A DNA stretch of 64,000 bases from positions 3,598,169 to 3,662,168 of the forward strand of contig CM066913.1 in assembly GCA_033964015.1 (NCBI GenBank). The letters are read 5' to 3'. This document shows positions 1-15,100 of this stretch, piece after piece (position 1 is the first letter of the stretch; every line of letters begins with the position of its first letter). Under the pieces are notes generated by a model. That model had not been told where the DNA came from, did not search any database, and saw only the letters and a list, made by a program, of their open reading frames with translations. A program made the translations under genes and the position numbers. This DNA comes from Scolanthus callimorphus. Lineage: Eukaryota > Cnidaria > Anthozoa > Actiniaria > Edwardsiidae.

Positions 1-143
1 TTTTGTGATATCCGGAATAAACAATGTCGGGCAAGTGGCATCAAGCGAGGCCGCAAGCACGGAGGTCTCTAAAGACCATTTTAGTTATTCATTGTGTTAG
101 AATTTACCTTAGCCTCAAAAATGACAACAGTCAAGACTAATTC

Positions 144-3100
144 TCATTCTTCCCACGGACTCACATCTGTATCTATAGCTACACAGTTATATGCAGCATA
201 GCGTATCTTCTCCTCAGCAACTTTCGCACTGGAAATAACCATACAACAATTTCACTGCCATTGATAAGTTTGGTAGATTAGGAAAACTTGCATGATTGGG
301 CAGGGGCAAACCAGTTCAACATATGATTCAACATATGTTAATGTTTGTTCAACAATGTCTTGATGAACAAGCTTTCAGAATCCGACGTAACTTTGGAAAA
401 AGTTTAATCATGTTGAAAAAAAATGAAGAATAATACACGGAGATATCAATAAATTCCATTTGAATCATGCTCAATTATATTGAACCGTTCAACCTGGTTA
501 AAGAGCCCTTGTCAGCCACTCCTTTGTTATTGTTTTCAGTCGATATGGGACCACGAATTACGTGTAGAAATCTTCAAATAGTCTTCTAAAAATGAAGTTT
601 TATTATTCATTTATCGAATTCAATCGCAAATATTGCACTACATTCCCTAAAGCCGATGGAAATGGATGCTTTCTCTGTCTCGGTATGTTGCTAGGATGAC
701 AAAATGGAGGCTGACAGAGGCTGTTTAACTTTCGTGAAAAAGCTCCGTAAAAATCAAGGTTCCTGTGGTGTGAAATGATTCAAATTACTTTCAACTCAAT
801 TGAACATTGCAGGGTACCAACTGAACATCGCTGCACATTTTGGGGATTTCAAACTCTGAGATTGTAGCACCAGAGAGAGAGGTGGCGTGGTGGCTGGGCG
901 TTGCATGACGGTGGGGGTGGCGTGGTGGGGGTGGGGTGGGGAGGTTGTGTAGTCTACCGCGTATAGGAATGGACTGATTTTGGTAAAAGTCTATGCCGGC
1001 ATACCTTGAGTATTTAGGCAGGAATAACGTACTCGAGCATGTTGCCGCTTCAGGTAAGGCGTCGGTCTCGGCAGTACTACTAGCAAGCACATAAATAGAG
1101 TGATCAGCGGTGAAGTGCATAACAAAAATAACATTTATCAAATCAGGGACAAATCCCAGATGTCTGGTTAGAATTGACGACGAGAACAACGAGAGGAGGG
1201 TGAGGAGAAAAATCGAGGGGAGTGCGCGCGCTCCAGAATCCAAGATGGCGGCGGCAGTCAATCACTCCGCGTTGTTTTTATAGACGGCGAGAACCCATAC
1301 AACGCTTGCAAGCACGCTAGGATTTGTCAAACTCGTCTATTTAGTAAATCCCAGATGTGTGATTTGGTTGGTATTGTCGGTTCCTACCTTCTTCCCGGAC
1401 AAATGAACAGGGGTGCAGGGAGCCTTCGACGCCCCGTCACAAAGCGTAGAAAGCGGCTACGATCCTCTGTAAGTGGAAAAGAGAAAATGTTTAAAATCTT
1501 TTGCTATATCCTGCACCCTTAGCTGCATCTGAAATTGTTACTGACATGAAAACGATGTATTAAGAAAGAACCATACGGGGTTTCGAGCGGTTTTAGTCAC
1601 AAGTTGTTTTAGTGACAAGTTGGAAAAAAACTTGTCACACAAGTTATCTACATCGTTTTCCAGACTTGTTAGTCCCTGTTCTCATTAAGAAATTCATTAA
1701 GAGCTCATTAAGAAACTAACCAATCAGAGTTCATTCCCAAGATCCTGAGAATCACACAATTCCTGAGCACGCTTTTGGAAGACGGCGCTAAGTCGTTTTT
1801 TTTTTTCTCACACAACGAGTGTTACAGAGGAACGACGGCTGAAAATCCAGGCTTATCCGAAGGGTGGAAAAAGATTTTTAAGGGATTAAAAAGTACCATT
1901 AGTGAACGTTTCCAGAGCTTTCCACAGATCTTTTATTCGTCTGTCGTTCTCAGTTATATCTTCGTAGTGCGCTGAAAGTTAAGAGAGAGTAATAAGGGGA
2001 AGTGACCGTTGACACTGACCTAAATAACGTTTGAACAGAGCTGTCGTCGGCTTCGCTCTTGTTGTTGCTTTTCAACGCCTCATGAATGACACTTCTCAAT
2101 ATTAAATGATTGTTGTATGTTGTCTGCAACTTTGCAGACAACTTATAAATAATTTACAAGAGGAAAATAATTTACAAGCAACTCCCATAAAACTTTCACT
2201 ACTTTTATGTACACTTTGTCATGTCAACCAATTCGCGGTAATGAAGTGAATATATGTAGATGTTCAGGCAAGACTGTGGCCGCGTAGCACTAAGTTCAAC
2301 AGAGTGGAGATAAGGAATCGCGAACATAACATCTAATTTACCCCGACCTGCTCCCAGTCTGACCTGGATAGCTCAGCTGGTTAGAGCATCGGATGTACAA
2401 TTCCGGAGGTCGTGGGTTCGAATCCCTCTCGGGGTCAGATATTTTTTCTCTTTCTCCGCTTACTAGGGCTAACGCTCTGAAGCACACATGGGACCATTTC
2501 ATTAGCACGTTAGCTTTCACAAGGTTAATTCCTTATCTCCACTCTGTTGAACTTAGTGCTACGCGGCCACAGGCTTGCCTGAACATCTACATTAAACTAA
2601 ACGTGTTTTTTAATGACCACGTGCTCACCACGTGATAGTGATTGTACTTGGCATGGCAAAGAAACCAGCTACGTGTTCAGTTTCACTTGTGCCTTGTGAT
2701 TGGCAGAAGGGGGGCCATTCAGCAACTTGTAATGTCTCTCGCGTTTAATTGGTTAGGAACAGTTGGTCTTAATACCACAGTCATTTGAAGTTTGCTCTGT
2801 TCAACTAATCATCCTCACTTACTGCATTTTTGTAGCGCTTCGACGGTGATTTCAGGGTCACCACAGACTTTCCGTTCCAGCTCCTGCCACGTCAGGAGGT
2901 CCAGTACTGCCTGAGGGACGACCTTTAACAGACCTCGCCGTAGCGCCTCCACCTGGGAAGGGGGTAGACACCCAATTTTTTATGCATTACTATTCAGCTA
3001 GTAAACATAATGTCAATTTTGCAATTTAACAAATAAGATATGTGCCACGCGGAGCGAAAAAGGACCTTATATGTACTATTTATAGAATAATCTGGTGTAT

Positions 3101-6100
3101 AGCACTCTACCTGTGGTTTGCTCTCCTTCATACGTGCCACCTGTACAAGGCGACAGTATTCTCCTTTTTCTTCAAAGTCTACAAAGCGTTCGGCGCCTCC
3201 AGCAGCCAGATTGACTAATGTGTTGTCACTCAATACCTAGACATTTACAAGGGATACATGAATGATGTAGTATTTTTCAAATTATTTCCCGCTACGCCAA
3301 GGAGAAGCAAATCAGGGGTGGACCATTAGGAATTGGGGAGGTCGGGGGAGCAATTCCCTCCAAAAAAATCGAGCAAGGCCAATCCTTCCCAAAACAAATT
3401 CCCGCCAATTTAGACGTGCGCGTGGTAACACAGGAAGTTCTTTGAAAGTAGAAAATGTAACTGCAGCGCAGGTGTTGAAACTATTGTCAACTATTATTTC
3501 GTTTCAGGATACGGGTTTTTCTACTAGTATTACAAAAAAGACACCGCACATATCTCTCCTTTGCGGAAAATTCATATCTTACCGTAGTGAATGTGAGGAC
3601 ACCGCCAAATTTTGTCTCAAACGTTTCCCGATCGATGGACTCTAGGTTCTCGATGAGCTTGACCTGGGCCGAGTCCACGCTATGGAAGTCACGTGACCAC
3701 GACACGCGCTCGCCTACCAGTTGCTTCCATATATAGGATGGCAGAGACAGCACCTTTTGACAATCCATCGTTAGTTGGTAATGTTGGCATTAGCTTGTGG
3801 CGAAATCATTCGCGAGCGTTATTTAATAGAACAGATTCCGTATGACTGTGAAAATGTCACAGCACTGGTGTCTAAGCATTTTGATTGGTTGACCAGTAAT
3901 TTCGCGCGATGTGATTGGCTGAATGTTAATGAGAAGGCGACGTTCCGTGCCGAGCCATGCCCGTAACCGCGTTCCTAAGCCTTTACACAGTCATACGAAC
4001 TGGGCTCAGTGTCTGTGATCCGTTAAGTCCTATCGAGGAACCTGGAATTCCCATAGGAGTCGTTGTGTTGTGTTTGAACCTGGAATTTTTGCAGGGGTCG
4101 TTGTTTTCGACCCTGGAATTTCCACAGGACCTTTTCTTTTTACCCTGGAATTTCCACAGGATATTTATTTGCAACTTTGGAATTTCTACAGGGGACACAA
4201 GAAAATGTGGAATTTCCACAGGGATTGCCTGAAATTTCCACAGGGGTTGTGCAGAAGACTGGAATTTCAGGGGTTAGAGCAAATTTAGAGTTCCTCGATA
4301 GGGAAGTAGACCATTTTTTTTTTCAGCCCAATCTGCTCAAGAAATAATAGGTTTGCCATGTTGCGTGCAACCAAAGCATGTCCAGACGGGCAAAAGACCA
4401 GCGTATCCGACTTACCAAGTGTTCCCGTCCACTGCGCAAACAGCCGCCCATGACCATGCCGATCCACTCATACCTGGTGATCTCCTTGCACGAGGGATTG
4501 GGAATATACGTGTCACGATTAACATTGGATGAATCGTGCAGCTACAGAAAGAGGAGCAAGAACAATTATTTGTACACCTTTAGCTTACTTGATAATGCAA
4601 CTCTCGATCCCAGGATCGTCTGGAGCATTTTCAAGATGACGAGGAAAAAGTTCTCGAGACCTCCTCAACAAAACTATTTTTATCCTGACTTCTCTTATCA
4701 GAAAGTTATTTAGAGGTACAATATTGGTAAATGCACTAAGATGGTATACTCTTTTAATAATTAAACGATGCATTAGATTGCATTAAAAACAAAAAAACAA
4801 AGAGCGAAGGCCTCACTCGTGCTAGTCTTATTCTCGTCCACACTGGTAGAGTTCATTCCACTTTGTACCTGGAGGCCACCTGCTCCAGATAGATTAACTT
4901 TGAACAGTAAGTATCGCTCGTTTTAACCTTACTGATGCATTTCATTTCATTTTTTTTTTGGGGGGGGGGGATGTGGGGGGGGGGTGGCAAATGTGGAGGT
5001 GGGCATATAGAGGAAATAAAGCCAAATGACTACCTGGTTGGGACTACGGACGAAGTAGTGGAGGGGCATAGGATCATCCATCGAACAAGGACACAATTCT
5101 TCGGCCATGTCAGCTAATGAATCACGGAATCCACCACCTGGGAAAAGAGCAAAAGGTTAGTTCTCGTCAACATTACAACGATTTTCGATTTTTTCAATGT
5201 CACGAATATCAAAACTATACAAAACAGTCGTTTCTATTGTGCTCTCCTCTTCCCGTTATCTTCCTCTTTTCTTCCTCACTCTTCGTTGCCTCCTCACTCC
5301 TCCCCCTCCTTCTCTTCCTCCTCACACCTCTTCCTCCCTTTTCTCCTCCTCCTCCTCATCTTCCTCCCTCTTCTCTTCAACCTCACACCTCTTCTCTTCA
5401 TCCTCACACCTCTTCCTCCCTATTCTCCTCCTCCTCATCATCATCATCTTCCTCCCTCTTCTCTTCATCCTCACACCTAATCTCTTCATCCTCACACCTC
5501 TCCCTCCCTTCTCCTCCATCTCCTCTCCCCTTCCTCCTCACTCGTCTTCCTTCTCCTCATCTTCCTCCATTTACTCGTCACTACTTCTTTTCTCTTCTTC
5601 CTCTCCTTCTTCTTCGTCTTCCTCCTCCTAGCCTTTGTTATTGTTAAAAACGGGAGTAGAAACAGGCACGAGAAAATCAAACCCAGACACCCTATTTCGA
5701 GAGGCAACGTAAAATACCAACATTGTCATTATAGTCCCTGCGGCTAATTAAAATGGTCACAAAGTCACAGTGATCCGGTACCACTCTTGACGACTGACAC
5801 CTGAGATCGATGTTGGATATTCCAGAAAGGAGAGCAATGTGTCTAATAGAACAGTGTTAAACATCCTCGTCTTCACGCAAGTTCAGCTATGTATATTATT
5901 CTTAAAGTATCTTAAGCTTTTGATCAGTATGTGAGCCTATAATGAGGAAAAATTTCTTGGGACATATACACTAAAATTTCTTGGGACATATTAGTTAAAT
6001 ATCAACACTACACAGCAGAGCCAAAAACAGCTCCATTTCTAACGAACGGGTGTCGAGTCGTATTTGGGGTAGTATTTAGTTTATTGGCTAATTGATACAT

Positions 6101-9100
6101 GTATAAACTCAGCTGGGTATTTCCGATTTACTACTCGCCAGGATAGTTCATGCAATCACCTTGATCTATGATGCCTTCTGACAGGAACTTGCACTCCCAC
6201 CACTGATCATATCGATTAGACCATCTGTTGGAAAGGGACATTATTCACCTCACCTTGCAAATAGACTATAACTTTTTATGAACATTTTTGCAGACACGCA
6301 TTCTTGTTCGCCTATTGGAAATCTTCTTCCCTATAGTGAAGTTTCATTATGGAATTATCGAAAACTCAGCGTTTTCTTCATAACGTTTCTCCAACGAAAG
6401 AGGACAGATGAAAAAGCTTCGACTTACCTAAAATCTAGTTTAATGCCGCACTTTTCAGGTCTAAGTCCCTCGTACAACTGCACAAAAGAAGAAAGGGAAT
6501 GGACTTAATAAAGAATGGAGTGGATAGATCATTTATGCCTGGTGGTCCTCAAGACGATTTCAAAGAACAAAATTATCAAACAAAACAATCCTGTCAGACA
6601 TATAGACAATTATGTCAGACATATAGACAAGTATCCTTCAGTAGGATTAGCATTTATGGACCAAGGACATCAAGATATGTTTGGAGAGAAGAGGGACAGC
6701 AACCAATTTATGTGTTAGTATGTTCGTGCTTCCCTCTTGCTGCTGTTTTTTTTTTTTTTACTGCGTAAAATAACTACTGTGATTTTTTAGTGTCACCCTA
6801 ATGGATTTGGCCTATATTTTGGATGAATTATGCCTTTAATGTTGGCACAAGGCGGAAAGCAAATGGATACCTGATAGAAGAGCGAGTGTTTGCCATCAGG
6901 ATCTTGTGATGGATCCGCCTTGTGTTCAGCTGCTATCCGACGATTAATGAACAGCTGTGGCATGCGGGACGGCGAACTGGGGAGGAGCCGTACAACAAGA
7001 TTGAACAAATACTACTAATATCTTACCACACTGCGGGATTGCCACATGGAAAAGGAAAGACACTTCCCAGGGAATGGATACGCACGTGTGTTATATACGT
7101 CTCCCAGATTACTCAAAATGTCATGCCTTTGGGCACGTTAGAAGGTGGGGATGTGATTGCACACTGCTTCCAAGATTTCCGTCCATAAGTGAAGCCAAGA
7201 AAATCGCCGAAGAAAATCGCCGCGACAACCAAAAAATGCCGCGCAAGTGTAAAGCGGCCTTATGATATTTAGGTGGCTATGTAGTTAGACTTCGATATGA
7301 GAACACCACTGAATTGACTCACCACGTTTGGGATTCTTTCACAAACTTCTCTATCAAGTTGTTTCTGTATCTAGATAATGGCAGTAGTTGTCTAATCGCC
7401 TGGGAATATGAAATACAAAATACATGTACTATCAATATATAGAATCTGGTCAAGACAGTCTTCTGAACTAGGTAGGATTGTATGTGAATTACGATTGCAG
7501 GCAGAATTTCGTATTTTAATACACCATTCCCGTATACAACTGTAAAACTAGGTCATCTGGCACTCCAGACTTTGGAAAATGACAACTTCAATTCATAAAC
7601 GCAAAATTTCGTTTCTTTTCAATCAGGTGAATTGCCACTTTTATACCACTAAAATATCTGGCATGCAAGATAAACGCAGATTCTGCCCTAATACGGCGGA
7701 ATAATTTTGGTACAGAAGTTTGAAAACCCTGCAAATAATCACATGCGTGTCTTCTGGTTGGCATGAATGAAAATGGCTACTCCCATGCCTTTGGAATTCA
7801 AGTTGGGCTAGACACCCCTCTTTTCTCTTCAAAATTGAAAGTACAGTAAAAGGGATGCAAGCTTTTCAAAAACCGGATGATCACATCTGCCGCCCTCAAT
7901 ATACTGCTTCACTTAACGCACCATTCAAGATGTAACACCCACCTCTAAATCCTTGAACGAGCCTGCTGTATAGTTCCATGATGGCAAAAGGTAATGTATA
8001 ACACTATCAAGTAGTTCCACAAATCTGCAAAGCATTAAAAAAGTATATAGGGATCGTCTTTTCTTTAAAATGATGCTACTTTCATTTTCGTGCATTGCTC
8101 TAGCTGTCCAGTACCTCCTTGAACAATCCTTCCACTTCTCTGACTTGTTCATGAATAGTCAGGAATCCTATTGAGGGCCCAACATGGGAACCAGTTTTGA
8201 CCTTGGAGACCGAGTATGCCAACAAGGTCACCAAATGGCCAATTGCCTTTCTATGGTGTAGGCTTAGCAATATTATCATAACTAAATTCCAGACAAGATC
8301 GGCCGTTGAAGGCTTCATTTCCCATATCCAAAAAGACATAGGGAAAAAAGAATAGAAAATGGAAAGAAAAACACTTAGCATAGCAACCAGTTTTGACCTT
8401 GGCCTTGCCAACAAAGTCACCAAATGGCAAATTAAAAAAAAGCTTTTTAGTATGGCAATAGAGCTGTTCATGCTGACGTTATCCATTGTTATTTATGTGC
8501 CAACCAGAGTTCGATTGGTTCACAGAACAAAGGGCACTATTCAATCTACGGCTGGCACATTAGCATTAGAATGGCAATATTGATAAACAGTGAACAGCGC
8601 TATAAGTTGCCAGTTGCAATGGCAGTTTTGCCATATTTTGATGACTAGAATGTTAATCTTAGTCACCAATGGCTCCTAAGAAAAAAGATAATGTTGGGCT
8701 CCATTTCCAGCCATTGCTGGGTCCAGTAGCGATGATGGTGGGCTCAGGCAGCAGCTGGAGAAAGATCCCATGAGCTGAACCTAGAGAGGCTTGGACAGTC
8801 TCAACTTTTGGCTGCACAACCTTCTGTTATTTTCATGGGAAGCAAAACTTTGTATTAGTCTAGATCATAAAATACAGATGACATTCTGATATATCTCTCT
8901 GTCATAACAGGATCAGTTATCAATATTGGTCTTGAGAGTCCGAGGCCCTGAGGCAGGCCAAAAGGTTTAATTTTCATTACCGTACCTCAGTAAGGATTTG
9001 GCCCTTTGGTATAAGAGATTGGTGTCTACAGCATCTAGCTTGGGATACCTGTAAAAAGGCACAAATAAGACAAAATCATCAAATCAAAGCCAAATTGGCC

Positions 9101-12100
9101 AAATCAAATTTGATTTACTGATTCTACTATAGCCTATGGTTGAGTTTACAAAATTCAATGGAGTCAGCAAGTGGCATTGCACCCAATCTTTGCATATTCA
9201 GGAATTAAAAATGAGACAAAATCAATTAAAGAGAAGCAAAATGGACTTGATAAGTACTTTTGCTAAGCTTACCTCACAAGATTATTGTCTGTAAAAAGAT
9301 CACGACTTAAGCCTGGTTCCTTTTCACTTGCTGACACAATCTTCAAGTCATGAATTCTTGTATCTATTCCATCATCTGAAATGGAGAAAGATGAAAAAAT
9401 AGAATGGTCACAATTGGCATTTATAGCGGATGTTATACCATTGCATCACTTATTTGTTTGATTGTAAATGTACTGTAGCCTACATACTACTGTAGCCTAC
9501 ATACTACTGTAGCCTACATACTGTAGCAGCTCAAAAGGTCTAACAATGGTAAACCTAAATGGTAACAGACAAGCTTTAAACTTGGGACTGGATACAATGT
9601 ACATTCTGTAATATCAAGCTAGTGTCATGTATTAAGACCATCAACCATGCGCTGGGATCTAGCACCTCTGTCAGAGCTGGCCAAAGGTCGAGCCCATGAG
9701 ATTTTAAAGGCAAGAAGATAATAGCACTGATCCTTTTAGCATTGAAAGTCTGGATACGAGAGACAGTGTAACTTGTGCCTGATGTGAAATCGAAACTGTG
9801 TGTAAGAAGAATGTGATACAACATGTTGAACTCGCACCACCTTTGCATTCCTTGATCTTAATTTCAATAATATGGAAATGCTGCGTCATCTCTTCCAGGA
9901 CCAGGACATCTCCTGTCAAATTTCTGTGAAGAAACATTTTTTATGAAAATTATGTAAAAGGGCACAAATAAATTATTTTATATCTTTTCTTGTCTACATG
10001 TACTGGTCTGGCACATACACAGTAAGAATTCCAAGAGACCATTATGTTCCAAATCCCTCCATGTGTGTCTTACTCTTGCTTATGCAATAAACTTGTTCAA
10101 CAAGGATGGCTGGAGATTGTTTTTCTATGATATTTTATATACCTTTAGAACGCCCTTCACTGCACTCAAGCTAAAACAATATTGCAAACACGCTGGGACC
10201 AACCACCCCCCTAAATGAGTCATCAAAACGTGGGCAAAAATCAATTCTCGACATAACTTTCTTCACTTTGTGTCTATTTTTACCAAACTTCGTGCATTGG
10301 ATGACATTATGAAGACACACATTTTTCACCTATTGAGTGGTCACCATGGTGTTTGTGACGTCACTGGCGATGACGTAATTATTGGACTAATTTTTATTAT
10401 GTCGAATCTGCTTGCTTTTTGTAGCGGCAATGATAGATTATAACAAGAGAAGCTGAAAATCGAAAACCGTTTGCGTTTTGGGTTTATATTAGCTGAGTTA
10501 TGATTTTTTAATGATTTGTATAAGGTTGGATCTACCTTCACAATTGAAAAAATTACAAAATAATTACTTTTTGGAGGGTAACGTCATTCCACAGTCAAAT
10601 ATCTTAGTATATAAGTTATACTAGTTGACTACAAAAGAATTGCAATCATTTCCATTCTCGATCATCTATTTTCCGTGTTTAAAATCCGAAAATGTAAACT
10701 CATGACGTCATAGATTATGACGTCACAATCTAACAACGCTTTATATCTTCGCTCTAAGGACGAAATTCAAAATTTTAAAATCATACGATTTTAGATACCA
10801 TTTTGCTTGGCACTTAACAACAGAAATCAGTTCAATTGACGAAATATTCGAAAAAAATTACCAGTGAGTTTGTTTTACCATACATTTGTTACTGTAACAA
10901 AATAGTTAGGGGAGGGGAGGGGGTCAATCTTTGAAAAACTAGAACTCAGCTGTTTTTTATGCTATCAACAAACGGTTTTCGGTTTTCAACATCTCTTGCT
11001 TAGGTGTATCATCGCCATTACAGAAATAGTGCATATTCCAATTCGTAAAAATGATCAAACGATTGCGCAATCTCTGGTGACGTCACAAAACATCATAGTG
11101 ACGTCAAAAGTGATGGAAAATATTTGTCATTGTGATGTCATCCTATGTACCAAATTTGGTCAAAATAGCCACTTGGGATGGAAAGTTGTGTAGAGTCAAA
11201 GTTTGGATGACGCATTTTGGGGGGTGGTTGGTGCCAGCGTGAAAGCAGAAACTTCTATTAATCAACGCAATTGAAGTTAAAGTTTTAAATTTACACTATG
11301 CTGACACCAATTATTCTAGGACATCATTCGCCAAGGCTGTCTTCCTTTGCTATTTCTCATATCAATACAAGTGCAGTTCAGCACAGTCAAAATCTGAGGA
11401 GTAAGAAGTAGTACTGGAGAGAAGACACTTACAAATCAATAAAACACTCATTGAGTGACTTCATGCTCCCTGACTCTCCACCACTAACTATCACCCTATA
11501 TGGCATGTAATTATCATCTCTTCCATCCACACCAATGTACAGTCGTCTAGAGAATAACAAAAAATATAACAACAACAGCATAAGATTGTTGTTACAGCAG
11601 CTTGCTCAAGGGTGCTGTTTTGGGTAACATGCAACCTAACCCTTGTTGATTTTCTGGAGTTTGGCAGAGATTGTTGCATTGTTGTCAATCAATGTAATTT
11701 TCCCAGGGCATTTACATGGCTTGCTTAGCAAGAAATGCTGCGACAGAAGCCAATAATACAGTTTTGAATTCTCTAGTCTACCGCTGAAGAGGCATTGACA
11801 ATGCATAAATGCAGTGGGAGCCTCAATTTGAAGTAAAAAAAAGTTGTGAATTACGATGAGACACTGATGAAGACAAACTTGAGTGAAACTTTTCAGACTT
11901 GCTGGTATTCACTTTTTCAGCTTCAAATTTAGGCTCCCACTGTATTTATGTGCCATTGATGCCTATTCAGTGGTAGAGTAGAGAATTCCAAACTGGAAAA
12001 ACTTGAAATCAAATGTAACATGTTATTTTCATGTGTGAAGATATCAAGTTTTTGGTCGGGACATCACCCGGTATTTCATTGGTCTGTCTATAATACAAAC

Positions 12101-15100
12101 TTATCAATATGCGATATCATACTTGATAACAACACCAGGTTTAATGGTTAGGCGTATCCAGTGCCTCCCCTGGTTGCCGTCTGATTCCCAATATGTATCA
12201 GGGTCATTGTCTGTCAAGGCATCTTTAGAGTCCTCCTCCTGTTAATTATAAACAAAACATGGTTAGCACACAACAAGCTAAACTGATTATTGCAATACTT
12301 TGCCCAATTGTAATGCATTATATACAGTTGTACAATTTTTTAAACACAACTATTACCTTGCGAAAGCCGACACCACTTAGCACTTGTCGATAGAGACTTG
12401 CACAAAGCAATGTCTGCGCGCTTAAGCCAAACATTCCATACTAATGACATATTTTGGCCCAGATCTGGTCAAAAGTATTACGTGGCCAGTTTGACTATTT
12501 GATATTTAATTTTTAGACCATACAAAGCATTTTATGGTAAGAAATTCAAATAAGACGAAAAAAGATGCAACAAAGTTACATTGGTCACGTAATTCTTCTG
12601 ACCAGATTTGGGTCAAAATACGTCATCAGTATGGAATGTTTGGCTTGAGCGCGCAGATGCCTCTTTGCATGAGTCTCTTTTGGCGAGGGCTAAGTGGTAT
12701 CAGCTTTCGCAGAGTACTCAACTATTGGTGAATAAAAATGTCACATTTGGGGGGTAAGGAGCTTCCAACCTAGTATATAATTTGAGGCAAAATAGGAAGC
12801 AATGTCTTGGTATATTATTAATCAGGGACAAAGTATTGAGCACCATTGGATCTAACAGGTAATAGATCTTAGAATTCTTACCGATGACACATCAATAGAC
12901 TCTACATATCGGCTAACATTCCCTAGATTAGCCTCTTGTTTGTTAATATGATCTGCCAGGAATTTAGCAAGCTCCTCATCTGCCTCCAGGTTCCATTTTG
13001 GGGGAGGAGTGCAAAGTTGTCGCATGGCCTCCTTGTCCCCATCAACATCAATGGCCGGTTGCTCAGCAAGTCGCAGGGCATAAAACAACTCCACTGCTTG
13101 TTGCCAGCTGAAAAAAAAATTGGGAGGAACAATTTCATACATTAGCAACTTGTGAAAAATTATGCAATTTTCAAATTAGAAACAGCACAATTTTTGTTCT
13201 GACTACTTCATTGCATTGCTTTTTCATCCTGCTTTGATTGAAATTTTACAATCATTCAATGAGAACATTGATTATCCCAAGTTAGCACAGCTCTTAGGGA
13301 TTTCCAAACTTGTGCACATTAGCTTTTTTGTTGTCTCTTATTATATGAACAGCACTTGCTTGGATCTGTGTGGTCCATGTTTTTCCTTTGCCTTTGCCAT
13401 CTTATTCAATGTTTGCCACTTTCCTTGACTTGCATATTGTTTTCTTTTTAATATCCTTGTACCTATATTCCTTAATCTAACTGCTGTTACCCATTGCTCC
13501 TTTTTTGCTTAAAAATTGCTGCTACCATTCTTTAAATACAGTACATATTTTAATTTTATTGATCTGCCATGATACGTTTATGGTGTAATTTAATATTTAT
13601 ATTATTTGCAATAATAAAGTCTGAAGTATTGCAATAATTACTATTCATGGGTACAATAGACACAATAGCTACACTGCTACAGCTGCAGGGCTTGAAATTG
13701 CATCTGTGAGTCGCTTTTTCCACTAAACTTTTTCATTTGCAAAATTAAGGTATTGTACCACATTTACATCATGTCACCCTCTAAAAATTGAAACTAATGG
13801 TCAAAATAACACCTCATGCTTTTCTTTATTTCCAGCCTGTAATCTTTTACAAATTTAGCTTGTTCTAACATTTTCTAATTATAATCAAAATAGGCTATGT
13901 GCACGGTGTTGGTACCCAATTCCGTTACATCTCGAAACAGGTGCGATTTTGGTGCGTTTTCCGGTGCGTTCTATTTTGGTGCCTTTTTGGTGCATTTGTT
14001 TGGTGCGTTTTTTTGGTGCATTTTGTGATGCTATTTAGCGATGCGATTTTGGTGTGTTTTGCGATGCGATTTTGGTGCGTTTTGAGGTGAGATTTTGGGT
14101 GCGTTTTGGGATGCGATTTTGGTGCGTTTTTGGTGGATTTGGGGGTGCGTTTTTGGTGCGTTTTGTGTTTCCTTCTGCAGTGCGGTTTGAAGTTCTAAAC
14201 AAACGCCTGTTGTTGTTCTTCATTGTCCTCTAAAATAATAACACTTCCAGAGGGACGACTTTCTTTATATGATGAGTTGTACAGCATCAACCAAGAACAA
14301 GTGCAGCTTGAAGCCAAGATGTGCGATCTATTCAGTCTTGCTGTGCTTCTTACATGTAACACCACATGTCTTGAAAGGGTCCAGGAGGAAGCGCTAACAG
14401 TAATACAGCACATAAGGGATGGCTTTATCGCGATAAGGCACCTTCTCTACTCCATACAAAGCCAAAGATCTCAAATTTACTCAATGTTGGAAGACATTGA
14501 CGATTTGGAGAGTTATGATTAGCAGGATTAGCTATCCTTTAAATCAAAAGGCTCTTTTATTTAAGAGCCACTACATCTTAAATAAAGTGAGGTCAACTTT
14601 GCTTCGTTCATGCTCTTCTTAACCGGGGAATATTGGGAATGCGCTACGATTATTACTCGGGCTTTCTGTGGAAGGTCAAAATTGGCCAATCAGTGTGTAG
14701 TTTTTGACAGCGCATCAAAATTTAGCCAATCAGAGCACAGAATCTACTTAGGCACCACAAAACAACATGGCGGCCATCAGGTACAGGCGCTAGGAATGAA
14801 GAACATAGAAAACCTTGGATTCTTAGCCGACTTAAAACCTAGAAATATGGCTATATTTAATAGATACGTATGGACTCCTGATGGCACAAGTTCACCACTG
14901 ACTTGATCGATGCTGTTTTTTTACGAGTGCTCGGAGAGATTTTCTCTACTTTTATAAAGCCGCTATTTTCCCCTTTTTTTCGGCGATGATTTTACTTCTC
15001 GCTTTTTCTCTCGACTAGCTTTCCGTTTTTCCAAAATCCCATCTCTGTTTCGTAGAAAGGCAGCGATAAAGCCGACGTGATTAAAGCAATGCAAAACGCA

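Noticed and set aside
791..1261. 156-aa minus-strand ORF as a separate gene
   Set aside because: Only 1076-1005 is coding (HECTD3 exon 21). The rest is flanking intron.
2361..2436. Functional tRNA gene
   Set aside because: The anticodon arm does not fold with a normal seven-base loop, an acceptor mismatch is present, and it lies inside a hairpin repeat.
5117..5647. Plus-strand ORFs of 144-176 aa rich in Ser/Pro/Leu
   Set aside because: They lie entirely on the polypyrimidine tract inside a HECTD3 intron and reflect base composition.
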